From positions 46,608 through 110,607 of the forward strand of contig CATOTS010000028.1 of assembly GCA_951813625.1 (NCBI GenBank): a stretch of DNA of 64,000 bases, in the 5' to 3' direction. The position numbers and the translations under genes are program-made. Below, piece by piece: positions 19,462 through 28,834 of the stretch. The stretch's first letter is position 1. Every line of letters begins with the position of its first letter. The notes beneath the pieces are model-generated. The model ran no database searches and had not been told where the DNA came from. It saw only the letters and a list, made by a program, of their open reading frames with translations. Source of the DNA: an uncultured Caldilineaceae bacterium. GTDB lineage: Bacteria; Chloroflexota; Anaerolineae; Caldilineales; Caldilineaceae.

Positions 19462-20613
19462 TCAGGTTAAGATGGTCTCGCCGATCGCGCGGTACCCCTG
19501 GGCTGCCGCAATCAGGTCATTCAGCTTGAGCTTTTCGTTGATGATGTGGGCGTCGGCCTCGGTGGCCGGACCGAAGCCGATCGTCGGGATGCCGGCCACA
19601 CCGGCGCTGAAGGCCGCATTGGTGCAGAAGCGGTAGGCGTTCAGGCCGGCCTGGATGCCGGCGCCGTGCAGCGCGGCCAGCGCGCCGGTCACGAACGGGT
19701 CGGCGTCGCCGGCCAGCCAGGCGGGAAAGAACTTTTCGGTCGTAAATGTGTGGCCGGTGTAGCTGGTATATTCCCCCAACCCGACCCGTGCATCCAGTTT
19801 GATGTCGGCCAGCTCCGGACGCTGCGTGATGTCTGCCAGGACGTTGGCGGCGTTCTCCCCTGGGAGCAGGCGCCGGTCGTAGGTCACGCGGCAGATGCTG
19901 GGGATGACTGAATGGCCGGGGTAGGGTTGGCTGATGATATCGGTCAGTGCGAAGATGGCGGGCCCCATCTGTGGGTGCTCGTCCAGGGCCAGGTCTTCGA
20001 CGGCCGCGATGACCTGCATCATGTCCAGGACGGCGTTGCGGCCCATCTGCGGCGCGGAGGAGTGGGAGGGCCGCCCTGTCGTTGTCAGGTGGATCTCGGC
20101 GCGCCCGCGGCCGCCGCGTACGAGTTGCAGGTCCGACGCTTCGCCAATGACGACGAAATCGGCGCCTGTTTGCGCGATCACCTTTTCCAGCGCCACGCCC
20201 TCAAGGACTTCCTCCATCACCGAAGCGCTTACGACTGCTTTGCCTTTCAGTCTGGTTTTGTCGAGGGCGCTGATGCCGTGCACCATGGCTGCGAGCGCGC
20301 CCTTCATGTCTGCCGCACCGCGCCCGTGAAGCGAGTCCTGCGTCACCTGCCCGCTGAAGGGGTCCAACGCCCAGGGCACGCCTGGAGAGACGCCGACCGT
20401 GTCGGTGTGGGCGTCGAAGACGATGGTAGGGCCGGGCTGCGCGCCTTCGAGCATGCCGATGACGTTTCCGACGTCATCCGTCCAGACACTGTCGAACGCG
20501 AGCGCTTTCATTTCGGCCTCGATGCGGCTTGCGACCTGCGTTTCCTCCCCGCTCAGGCTGGGGATGCGTACAATGTCTCTGGCAAATGTTATCAGGCGGT
20601 CTGTATCGAGCAT
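19462..20613 (-). CDS. M20-family metallohydrolase (YgeY-like peptidase/deacylase)
   Basis: Cytosolic zinc hydrolase, 383 residues. Metal-binding motifs are clear: FDAHTDTV (His and Asp, near 87), GRGAADMKGALAAMV with the bridging Asp (near 117), and VMEEVLEG with the general-base Glu pair (near 152). A lid domain includes RPSHSSAPQMGRNAV. The YgeY subgroup is associated in other bacteria with purine/selenium metabolism hydrolases, but no such genes are nearby, so a general aminoacylase or dipeptidase role is equally possible. AAGGA lies 8 nt before ATG 20613, and a fair promoter is found about 80 bp upstream. The gap 19225-19461 to the YcaQ-like gene shows nothing recognisable. Confidence 0.82.
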   Translation of the reverse strand: MLDTDRLITFARDIVRIPSLSGEETQVASRIEAEMKALAFDSVWTDDVGNVIGMLEGAQPGPTIVFDAHTDTVGVSPGVPWALDPFSGQVTQDSLHGRGAADMKGALAAMVHGISALDKTRLKGKAVVSASVMEEVLEGVALEKVIAQTGADFVVIGEASDLQLVRGGRGRAEIHLTTTGRPSHSSAPQMGRNAVLDMMQVIAAVEDLALDEHPQMGPAIFALTDIISQPYPGHSVIPSICRVTYDRRLLPGENAANVLADITQRPELADIKLDARVGLGEYTSYTGHTFTTEKFFPAWLAGDADPFVTGALAALHGAGIQAGLNAYRFCTNAAFSAGVAGIPTIGFGPATEADAHIINEKLKLNDLIAAAQGYRAIGETILT

Positions 20614-20691
20614 TCGCGAATTCCTTTCGCATCGCGCGCCGGTACGCGCTGTCGGTTGCCGCGATCAACGCCGTTGCTGGCGGGCCGCGGA

Positions 20692-20720
20692 AATATACTG
20701 AAATACTAGAAATTGTGCAA
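20692..20720 (-). promoter_or_regulatory. Candidate promoter for the M20 hydrolase gene
   Basis: On the minus strand TTGCAC, 17 bp, TATATT (5 of 6 for the -10). It lies in the 307-bp gap between the DUF899 gene and this one. The rest of that gap shows no gene. Confidence 0.45.
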
Positions 20721-20920
20721 CTGTCTTTTTTTGATCGATTGCGGGACGCGCGTCGGGAGTAAACGCCAGGTTGGCTCCGGCGTTGGTGTTCGAATGGCAA
20801 AGCTATCGGTATTCTGGCCGGCTGCGACGTCCTGTGAAGGGCCTCTTTTGCAGCCCGGGCAAGCGTCGGAAGCGCGCAGAGACTCAGCGTACACTATGAA
20901 ACTCCGTTTCAGCTGCTGAA

Positions 20921-21514
20921 TCAGGAGTAGTCGAACTGCGGGTCCCAACTACGCCAGCCATCCGGCAGAAGATCGAAGAGATGCCACACGCTGCAGTAGA
21001 GATCGCCGGGCCCGAATTCGTCCTTCGAGACGCGTACGATGCTTCCGTCACTATTTTTGCGATATGCAGATACGCCAGGCTGGTAGCCGGACTGAAAGGT
21101 CTCATCTTCGCTGTGGAAGCCCATATCCTCGTTGAATTGGGTGCCCTGTGTCGAGTACATCGTGAAACGCCAACCTCGCTTCTGGGCGAATTTCTGTTGG
21201 TCTGCCGGGCTGTCGGGGGAGACGACCACAAAAGCGGCCCGGCTCCGCAAATGGTCTATTACGCCGTTGAATTCATCAGCCCACATGGTGCAGTTTGCGC
21301 AACCGGCTCCCATGTTGTGAATCAGGATGAGGTCATCCTTGTCTCCAAACATCTGCGAAAGCTTGACAGGACCGTCCGCGCTCTTCAGCTCATAATCCTT
21401 CACCGGCTCGGGCGGCAACCGGCGCCGCAGCGCCACCAGCTTCCGTCGCGCCGTTTCCAGCTCTTCCCGAGCGACTGCGACCTGCCTTTCGAGCTCTTCC
21501 CTGATCTCAGGCAC
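20921..21514 (-). CDS. DUF899-family thioredoxin-fold protein
   Basis: Soluble protein of 197 residues. A charged N-terminal helix of about 35 residues precedes a thioredoxin-like domain with LILIHNMGAGCANCTMWADEF. The CxxC (CANC) sits where peroxiredoxin/thioredoxin cysteines lie. The later FGPGDLYCSVWHLFDLLPDG is characteristic of DUF899. Family members are annotated as thiol-disulfide or AhpC/TSA-like proteins, but no reaction is established. The start is GTG 21514, preceded by AGGAG at 6-7 nt. TATACT at 21527-21532 on the same strand resembles a -10 element but lies too close to the start and lacks a -35. The gene borders the 1.9-kb non-coding repeat region. Confidence 0.85.
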   Translation of the reverse strand: MPEIREELERQVAVAREELETARRKLVALRRRLPPEPVKDYELKSADGPVKLSQMFGDKDDLILIHNMGAGCANCTMWADEFNGVIDHLRSRAAFVVVSPDSPADQQKFAQKRGWRFTMYSTQGTQFNEDMGFHSEDETFQSGYQPGVSAYRKNSDGSIVRVSKDEFGPGDLYCSVWHLFDLLPDGWRSWDPQFDYS

Positions 21515-22805
21515 GCGCTTCTCCTAAGTATAGATCCCTTTTGGTAGCACGACTTTGGGCAAGAGTTGCATCCTGGGACTTTAATGTTTCGCCCCTAGAG
21601 GCGGAATTTGAGAGTTCTTGGCTTCGGCAGGGTGATTTCCAGTTTCCAAGCAGTTTCCCTTTTTGGACCGGGTGATTCGACGTTCTCAACATCTCAGAAC
21701 CGCCCTGGTTCGTGCGGTCGTTGGTCCCAGGATTTGGGTGTTTGTGAAGCTGGCGCGGCGGTTGTCCGGAATGGGACCAAAGTCCTCTCGTTTTGGCGGG
21801 ATAGGTCGACTCATGTCGACCATTTTCGACCAATATAGCCCAATGTCGTCCAATTTTTTTTCTTGTGGGAGGGGTGTCGGGCACCGGGACTGGCGGTAAT
21901 TCGGGCGTAATTCGGGCAGAATTTGGTGGTTTGAATTGCATGTCATTTGCAGCGTAGCAGGAATTGTAGCAGGAATCTGGGGCGGCTGCCTTTTGGCTCG
22001 AATTGGGCCGGCTCGGGTGGTCAGTCTTGCATGATGTTGACAGCGTAGCATGGTCTGAGCGCTCTTGCACTGGATATCGTCTTGTTTTGCCTTTTTGCTT
22101 CATGAGCGCGTCGTTCTGGCGGTTCATTCGTGTGTGCTGCCGGGTTGGCGGCGGCTGGGTGTTTGTGATGTGAGGTCAGTCAAGGTTGTCAGGAGTCTCT
22201 TGCGATTGTCTTGGGCGGCCAAAGTCGAGCGAAGTCCGGTCAGGTCCGGTTAGGTCCGGTGAAGTCCGGTCAGGTCGGGTCGATCCAGTTTTTTGGAACC
22301 GATTCTGGCTGGAATCCCTTGGTTGGATTGGCATGATAATGACAGCGTAGCACGGTTTCAGTTTTCTTGCCCGGCGTTGCGCGAAATTGGGTTGCGCGGC
22401 GCCTGCGATGTTGTTTCTTGCGTCATTGCCGGCGCATGTCGCGCCGGTCATGGTCCTACTATAGCGCGCGCGGCTGGCTCTTGCACGCGATCCTGGTTTT
22501 TCAGTCCATTTTCGCTGTTCGTCCCTGGTTTCTCGTCGGGGTCCTTCTTCGAACGACGGACTATCAGAGGCGGGGCAGGCTGGATTCATGGGCGATCCGC
22601 TGGGAGGCCGTCGGGGGGAATTTCCGGGTCTCATTGGGGAAGCAGTTTCGTTCTGGCATCATTGCAGATTTCGCGGCGGGGCCCCCATGCAGTTCGGCGC
22701 GTCCGCGCTGACAAGGATATTTGCAGGCCCCAGATCTGTCAAGGGATGTTTCCATTTCGCAATGCGCCGCTGCGGGCGGGGATGCGCTTCGCAATTCGGG
22801 TGCTG
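21515..22805. other. Non-coding, repeat-rich, G+T-skewed region
   Basis: Nearly 1.3 kb in which no reading frame shows a recognisable protein and the plus strand is visibly rich in G and T. It holds three related 24-26-bp words ending in CAGCGTAGCA (21939-21962, 22029-22054 and 22331-22356), a perfect inverted repeat GGTCGAC-TCAT-GTCGACC (21804-21821), short direct repeats such as TAATTCGGGC, an eight-T run (21854-21861) and the 10-bp tandem array described separately. The composition differs from all neighbouring genes. It may be a decayed element or repeat nursery. Confidence 0.6.
22231..22280 (+). repeat. Tandem array of five 10-bp units
   Basis: Exactly five successive decamers read GAAGTCCGGT, CAGGTCCGGT, TAGGTCCGGT, GAAGTCCGGT and CAGGTCGGGT. 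The preceding AAAGTCGAGC may be a degenerate sixth unit. The unit is not a multiple of three, arguing against a coding repeat. Confidence 0.9.
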
Positions 22806-23290
22806 TCCACACTTGGGGTGGGATTCGTCTGGCGGGGAATTCATTACCGTGGCGGCTGAAATTGTTTAGCGGGTTTGGGAGAGGTACAGGCAAGGCGCAA
22901 GGCCTGCCGCTACCGTCCGTTGATTGGGGGGCGATGGGCAGGCACAAGGCCTGCCCCTACGGCGGCCGTAGCGTTCGCTGGCTTGGGGGCGGCGCGTTGG
23001 GCCGGAGGCAGCACAGTGCTGCATAGACGCCACGGTGCTGCATTGACGCCACGGTGCTGCATTGACGCCACAGGGCAGCATTGGCCCCACACTCGGCGGG
23101 GAGCGTACATCAGGGGGGCGTTGCGGGGGGAGTCCCCCCGCACAAGGGAGGGCCGAAGGCCCGACCGTCCAAAAGCATACAGGAAAGGGTATTCCTGCAC
23201 TCTGCCAGAGCATGGACTGTGGACCGGGCATGACTCCATTGCTACCGGAGTTTTGGGGATTTGCACCCCAATTGTGGGCTGCAGCCTCCA
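22806..23290 (+). repeat. Dispersed structured intergenic repeat, copy 1
   Basis: First of three copies. The left part resembles copy 2 from ACTTGGGGTGGGATTCGTCT through GGGAGAGGTACAG. It then carries two variants of a GGCAGGCACAAGGCCTGCC motif. A 68-bp core (23108-23175) is identical to copy 2 and contains a 21-nt hairpin sequence (TGCGGGGGGA/TCCCCCCGCA around one G, 23122-23142) and a second hairpin GGGCC-GAA-GGCCC (23150-23162). The right part, ending in a GGRCTGCA word, is alignable to copies 2 and 3 with mismatches. It lies about 140 bp upstream of the moxR start and points towards it. ORFs read through it (GESPRTREGRRPDRPK-like) are artefacts of the repeat. Boundaries are approximate. 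Confidence 0.85.
23012..23087 (+). repeat. 19-bp tandem repeat (four units) inside repeat copy 1
   Basis: Units of the type CACGGTGCTGCATTGACGC start at 23012, 23031, 23050 and 23069. The middle two are identical, the first differs at two positions and the last is more degenerate. Copies 2 and 3 of the dispersed repeat have a single unit at this place, so this is a local expansion. Confidence 0.88.
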
Positions 23291-23301
23291 ATTCCGATGC
23301 C

Positions 23302-23330
23302 TTGCCAAGCGCGTGCCTGTCAGATACACT
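23302..23330 (+). promoter_or_regulatory. Candidate promoter for moxR
   Basis: TTGCCA, 17 bp, TACACT lies just beyond the end of repeat copy 1 and about 100 bp before the moxR start. The -10 box starts 41 nt after the last CTGCA of the repeat, the same offset as in copy 2. Confidence 0.5.
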
Positions 23331-23430
23331 AGGTCAGGATGAAGTTTCCGTCCCCTCGATTGGTTGGCGGCTCTTGCGTCCGGCGGGCGCCGGCAGTCAC
23401 CGACTTCAGCGTCAGGAGCCTCCCTCCCAG

Positions 23431-24408
23431 ATGAGTGAAAATCGAGCGTTCGAGTCGATTGAAACGACCAAAGACGATCTCGGCGAGCAACAGTACATTG
23501 CCGGTGATGAAATCTCGACGACCGTCTTTCTGGCGCAGCAGCTGGGCAAACCGCTGCTCGCCGAGGGGCCGGCGGGCGTGGGCAAGACCGAACTTGCCAA
23601 GGCGATTTCCGGTTCGTTGGACCGTCCGCTCATTCGCTTGCAGTGCTACGAAGGGTTGGACGAGACGAAGGCGCTCTATGAGTGGGAGTATGCCAAGCAG
23701 CTATTGTACACGCAGTTGCTGCGCGATCAGCTGCAGGAAACGCTGTCCGGGACCAAATCGCTGGCGGAGGCGGCTGACCGGCTGACCGACGAGGAGGACG
23801 TCTTCTTTTCGATGCGATTCCTGTTGCAGCGTCCTCTGCTGCGGGCGATTCTCAGCGACGGGCCGGTCGTGCTGCTGATCGACGAGATCGACCGCGCCGA
23901 TGCCGAGTTTGAGGCGTTTCTGCTGGAGGTGTTGAGCGATTTTCAGGTGAGCGTGCCGGAATTGGGTACGCTGGCGGCAAAACATATGCCGATCGTGGTG
24001 CTGACCAGCAACAACACGCGCGAACTGAGCGAGGCGCTCAAGCGGCGCTGTCTCTACCTCTTTATCGGTTATCCCACGTCAGAGCAGGAGTTGAACGTCG
24101 TGCGCCTGAAGGTGCCCGATCTTGCGCCGCAGCTGGCGCGGCAAGCGGTCGAGCTCGTCCAGAGCCTGCGGCAGATGGACCTGCGCAAGCTGCCAAGCAT
24201 CTCCGAGACGCTGGACTGGGCGCAGGCGCTGGTCACGCTCAACATCGACAACCTGGACCAGAAGACGCTGGAGACGACGCTGAGCGTGCTGTTGAAACAC
24301 GAGACCGATCTTCGCAAAGTCCAGCGTCAGTTGAGCCGGATGGGTGGGGACGAAGAGGAAGAGACCGATTGGGATGATGAGTTGCGCCCGCCGCGCCGCG
24401 CCGAGTGA
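23431..24408 (+). CDS. MoxR/CoxD-type AAA+ ATPase
   Basis: AAA+ chaperone ATPase of 325 residues. Walker A is EGPAGVGKTELAKAI near residue 46, Walker B VVLLIDEIDRAD near 147, sensor-1 VVLTSNNTREL near 190, and an arginine finger lies in EALKRRCLYLF. MoxR proteins act with VWA-domain partners to remodel or insert cofactors into target enzymes; the CoxD subgroup matures Mo-Cu CO dehydrogenase. The next gene, 27 bp downstream, encodes a CoxE-type VWA protein, completing the pair. The frame is open upstream to 23062, but that stretch is translated repeat copy 1. ATG 23431 with GGAG about 12 nt upstream and homology from GEQQYIAGD set the start. Confidence 0.88.
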   Translation: MSENRAFESIETTKDDLGEQQYIAGDEISTTVFLAQQLGKPLLAEGPAGVGKTELAKAISGSLDRPLIRLQCYEGLDETKALYEWEYAKQLLYTQLLRDQLQETLSGTKSLAEAADRLTDEEDVFFSMRFLLQRPLLRAILSDGPVVLLIDEIDRADAEFEAFLLEVLSDFQVSVPELGTLAAKHMPIVVLTSNNTRELSEALKRRCLYLFIGYPTSEQELNVVRLKVPDLAPQLARQAVELVQSLRQMDLRKLPSISETLDWAQALVTLNIDNLDQKTLETTLSVLLKHETDLRKVQRQLSRMGGDEEEETDWDDELRPPRRAE

Positions 24409-24435
24409 CGCCGGCGGGCCGTAGAGGATAAGCAG

Positions 24436-25815
<1,380 letters not shown>

Positions 25816-25848
25816 TGGCCGTCTGCGCCGCGGAGTTGGCGAAGTAGC

Positions 25849-27732
25849 GTGACCGAATCCCGCACAAAGACAATCGCAAGGTTTGGAGGTTGGATCCTGG
25901 CGCTCTACGTGGTCGGCGCGCTTCTTTTCGTCGCGGCCCAGCGTACAGGTCTGTTGGCGCGAGCGCAGAGGGCGCTGCTGAACATTTCCGCCATCAACCC
26001 CGTCCCTGTCGTGGATCCCTGCATACAGAACGAGAACGCCGGCGACATCGTTGCGCGCATCAGCTACAGGGACACCGAGGCGCTGCACGCGCTGTTTGAA
26101 CGCGTCGACATCTGGCAAGTTGAACCGGACCAGCGCACGGCCGTCGCGCTGGTTTCGCAAGCTGAACAGGCCTGGCTGAGCGGCGAGCGCTACCTTTTCG
26201 CTGAGGAGACGGAGATGACCGCCGCGTTGCCGGACCCTTGCGCAATCCAAGCGCTGTCCGAGGAGAGCGAGGAGAGCGACGGGAGCGACGAGGGCGGAAT
26301 CCCCGGCTATGCCTGCTATCGAACAGTCGAAGAGACCTACAGCGACCTGGCTGCGCTGGCCGAGGCGTACCCCGGACTTGCCGAATGGGATGACATCGGC
26401 AACAGCTGGTACAAGGTCCGCAGCCTGGGCCTGGCCGGTTACGACATCGTATCGCTCGTTCTGACCAACAAAGACAAGACCGACATTGAGAAGGGCGAAC
26501 TGGTGGTGACTGCCGCGGCCCATCCCCGCGAACTAACAACCGCTGAGTTGGCCATCCGCTTTGCGGAAAAACTGCTCGAGGGATACGGGGAGGACGCCGA
26601 TCTGACGTGGCTGCTCGACTACAACCGCATACACGTCATCCCCCTGGTCAACCCCGATGGCCGCACCTGGGTCGAGTTGGGGCATCTCTGGCGCAAGAAT
26701 ACGAACGGCACCAATGGCTGCGAATTTCCCCGCCACGGCGTTGACCTCAATCGCAATGGCAGCTTTCTATGGAATCACTGCGAGGGCTGTTCATCCGGCG
26801 ACGTCTGTTCGGTCTTCTACCGGGGCCAAAAGGCGGCGTCCGAACCGGAGACGCGAGCGGTTGAGACCTACCTGCGCGCCGCGTTCGAGGACCAGCGGGG
26901 TGAGGGCTACAACGACCCGGCGCCGGAGGATACCAACGGCATCTTCATTTCGCTCCACTCTTTTGGCCGGCTTATCCTCTATCCCTGGGAGCATTCGTCC
27001 ACGCCCGCGCCGAACCTGGATGCGCTGCGCCGTCTCGGCCGCAAGCTCGGCTATGCGCCCGGTTACAGGGTCTGCAATCCTGAGCTGTGTATGTACCGGT
27101 TTGACGGCAGCGCGACCGACTTTGCCTACGGTACGCTTGGCGTCGCCTCCTATACGTATGAGCTCGGCACCGCGTTTTTCCAGAGCTGCTCCTATTTTGA
27201 AAGGGCCGTTGTCGAGCAGAACCTGTCCTCGCTCGTCTACGCGGCAAAGGCGGCCCGGCGCCCTTACCAGCTGGCGGCCGGGCCGGACGTGACGAACGCG
27301 AGCGCGGCGCCGACCTGGGTCGAGCCGGGGACGCCCATCACCTTGACCGCGACCGCGGATGACACTCTCAGCGCCGGCAGCGGCGCCGACAAGGAGCCGT
27401 CCCAGCACATCAGCGCGGCGCGTTACTCGATCGACGCGCCCTCCTGGATCACGACTACGCACGGAACGATGCAGGCGAGTGACGGCACGTTCGATGCCGC
27501 GACCGAAGTGTTGACCGGAACGCTCGATACGACCGACCTGCAGCCCGGCACTTACACCATTTTCATCGAGGCGCAGGACGCGGACGGCAACTGGGGTCCG
27601 CCCACGGCGTTGTTTTTTGAGGTCGTCGGGTCTGGCGTGGAGCTGACGCCGACACCAACGCCGCGGCCGACGCCGACCCCGACGCCGGTGCCCACACCAT
27701 ACAGTCTCTATCTGCCCAATGTATGGCGGTAG
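25849..27732 (+). CDS. Secreted/anchored M14 zinc carboxypeptidase with C-terminal Thr-Pro tail
   Basis: Extracytoplasmic metallocarboxypeptidase, 627 residues, starting at GTG 33 bp after coxE. An N-terminal hydrophobic segment lies at residues about 10-28. The M14 domain shows zinc ligands HPRE (near 224-227) and LHSFGRL (His near 370), the substrate-binding NPDGR, the GVDLNRNG motif near 300 and the catalytic glutamate in YTYELGTAFF (near 437). An Ig-like module near 470-590 follows. The protein ends in TPTPTPRPTPTPTPVPTP then YSLYLPNVWR. Such a Thr-Pro stalk plus a short hydrophobic-arginine tail recurs in Chloroflexota surface proteins and may be a sorting or anchoring signal. Five cysteines near the active site (CEGCSSGDVC) may form disulfides. 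Confidence 0.85.
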   Translation: MTESRTKTIARFGGWILALYVVGALLFVAAQRTGLLARAQRALLNISAINPVPVVDPCIQNENAGDIVARISYRDTEALHALFERVDIWQVEPDQRTAVALVSQAEQAWLSGERYLFAEETEMTAALPDPCAIQALSEESEESDGSDEGGIPGYACYRTVEETYSDLAALAEAYPGLAEWDDIGNSWYKVRSLGLAGYDIVSLVLTNKDKTDIEKGELVVTAAAHPRELTTAELAIRFAEKLLEGYGEDADLTWLLDYNRIHVIPLVNPDGRTWVELGHLWRKNTNGTNGCEFPRHGVDLNRNGSFLWNHCEGCSSGDVCSVFYRGQKAASEPETRAVETYLRAAFEDQRGEGYNDPAPEDTNGIFISLHSFGRLILYPWEHSSTPAPNLDALRRLGRKLGYAPGYRVCNPELCMYRFDGSATDFAYGTLGVASYTYELGTAFFQSCSYFERAVVEQNLSSLVYAAKAARRPYQLAAGPDVTNASAAPTWVEPGTPITLTATADDTLSAGSGADKEPSQHISAARYSIDAPSWITTTHGTMQASDGTFDAATEVLTGTLDTTDLQPGTYTIFIEAQDADGNWGPPTALFFEVVGSGVELTPTPTPRPTPTPTPVPTPYSLYLPNVWR

Positions 27733-27745
27733 AGGCGGTCAATTC

Positions 27746-27775
27746 TTAGCCAAACCAGTTTTTCCACTGTATAAT
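27746..27775 (+). promoter_or_regulatory. Promoter for ilvE
   Basis: A perfect -10 TATAAT (27770-27775) is preceded at 18 bp by a weak -35 TTAGCC. The start would lie near 27782, about 90 nt before the ilvE ATG. Confidence 0.6.
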
Positions 27776-27873
27776 GCAGACTCGAATTAACGGTGTCCGG
27801 TGGTTGGGCGCCCATGCGAATTCTGACCACCGATCGCCAACCACCGCCCCAATGCGGCTAAAGGAGTACAGCG

Positions 27874-28797
27874 ATGGCGAAGATGCAAGCGGACTATATC
27901 TGGATGAACGGCGAGATCATCCCGTGGGAGCAGGCGACGGTCCATGTATTCACGCACGCGCTGCATTACGGCAGCAGCGCGTTTGAGGGCATTCGCGCTT
28001 ACGAAGTGGACGAAGCGGCCGCCATTTTTCGCGGTCCTGAGCATTTCGAGCGGCTGCTCTACTCCTGCAAGGTAGCCCGCATCCCATCGCCCCTGGACGT
28101 AGACGAGTGGATGGATGTTGCCAAGGCCGTTCTGCTAAAGAATGATCATCGCAGCGCGTATATCCGGCCGCTGGTCTTTCGCGGCTATGAGAGCCTGGGC
28201 GTAGACGGGCGCGGCTGTCCGGTGGAGTCGATCCTGGCTACGGTGCCCTGGGGACGCTATTTGGGCGCGGAGGCGATCGAAGAGGGCGTGGATGTACAGG
28301 TGAGCAGCTGGCGGCGTATGGCCTCGAACATGTTCAGCCCGATGGCGAAGATCGGCGGCCAGTACGTCAGCAGTCAGAACGTGGTCATGGAAGCCAAGGA
28401 CAACGGCTTCACCGAAGGCATCGCGCTCGACGTCAACGGGCAGGTCAGCGAAGGCAGCGGCGAAAACATTTTTGTGATCTACAAAGGCGTGATCTATACA
28501 CCGCCGTTGGGCAGCAGCATTCTCGGCGGCGTTACGCGCGACGCGGCGATCACGATCGCCAGAGATTTGGGTTACGACCTGCGCGAGCAGGCGATGACGC
28601 GTGAGATGCTTTACCTGGCCGACGAGATCTTCTTCACCGGCACGGCTGCAGAGATCACGCCGGTGCGCTCAGTGGACAGGATGCCGGTTGGTGACGGCAA
28701 ACGAGGCCCGATCACGCAGGCGATCCAGGGCGTTTTCTTCGGTATTATCGAGGACGACATGCCGGACAAGTGGGGTTGGCTCACGCCGGTTTCGTGA
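27874..28797 (+). CDS. ilvE: Branched-chain amino acid aminotransferase
   Basis: PLP-dependent fold-type IV transaminase, 307 residues, exchanging amino groups between Leu/Ile/Val and 2-oxoglutarate. The N-terminus WMNGEIIPWEQATVHVFTHA and LHYGSSAFEGIRAYE is typical. MAKIGGQYVSSQ (near 157-168) carries the Schiff-base lysine, EGIALDVNGQVSEGSGENIF is the phosphate-binding signature, and FFTGTAAEITPVRSVD lies near the C-terminus. AAGGAG is well placed before ATG 27874. The gene is monocistronic, with its own promoter and no ilv or leu neighbours. D-amino acid transaminase or 4-amino-4-deoxychorismate lyase is unlikely given the length and motifs. Confidence 0.93.
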   Translation: MAKMQADYIWMNGEIIPWEQATVHVFTHALHYGSSAFEGIRAYEVDEAAAIFRGPEHFERLLYSCKVARIPSPLDVDEWMDVAKAVLLKNDHRSAYIRPLVFRGYESLGVDGRGCPVESILATVPWGRYLGAEAIEEGVDVQVSSWRRMASNMFSPMAKIGGQYVSSQNVVMEAKDNGFTEGIALDVNGQVSEGSGENIFVIYKGVIYTPPLGSSILGGVTRDAAITIARDLGYDLREQAMTREMLYLADEIFFTGTAAEITPVRSVDRMPVGDGKRGPITQAIQGVFFGIIEDDMPDKWGWLTPVS

Positions 28798-28812
28798 TTG
28801 CATGGCAGAGGG

Positions 28813-28832
28813 GCGGGCGTTTACCCGCTCCT
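28813..28832. terminator. Weak convergent stem-loop after ilvE
   Basis: GCGGG-6 nt-CCCGC followed by TCCTTTT, in the 37 bp between ilvE and the opposing ABC gene. The stem is short, so the call is tentative. Confidence 0.35.
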
Positions 28833-28834
28833 TT

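Noticed and set aside
22231..23087. CRISPR array
   Set aside because: The 10-bp and 19-bp tandem units have no spacers between them and no cas genes are near.
22875..23342. ORFs with GESPRTREGRRPDRPK-like peptides (also near 52086 and 59387)
   Set aside because: They are translations of the dispersed repeat core in all three copies, in differing frames; no sign of coding selection.
23062..23430. N-terminal extension of MoxR
   Set aside because: The sequence is translated repeat copy 1; family similarity begins after ATG 23431.
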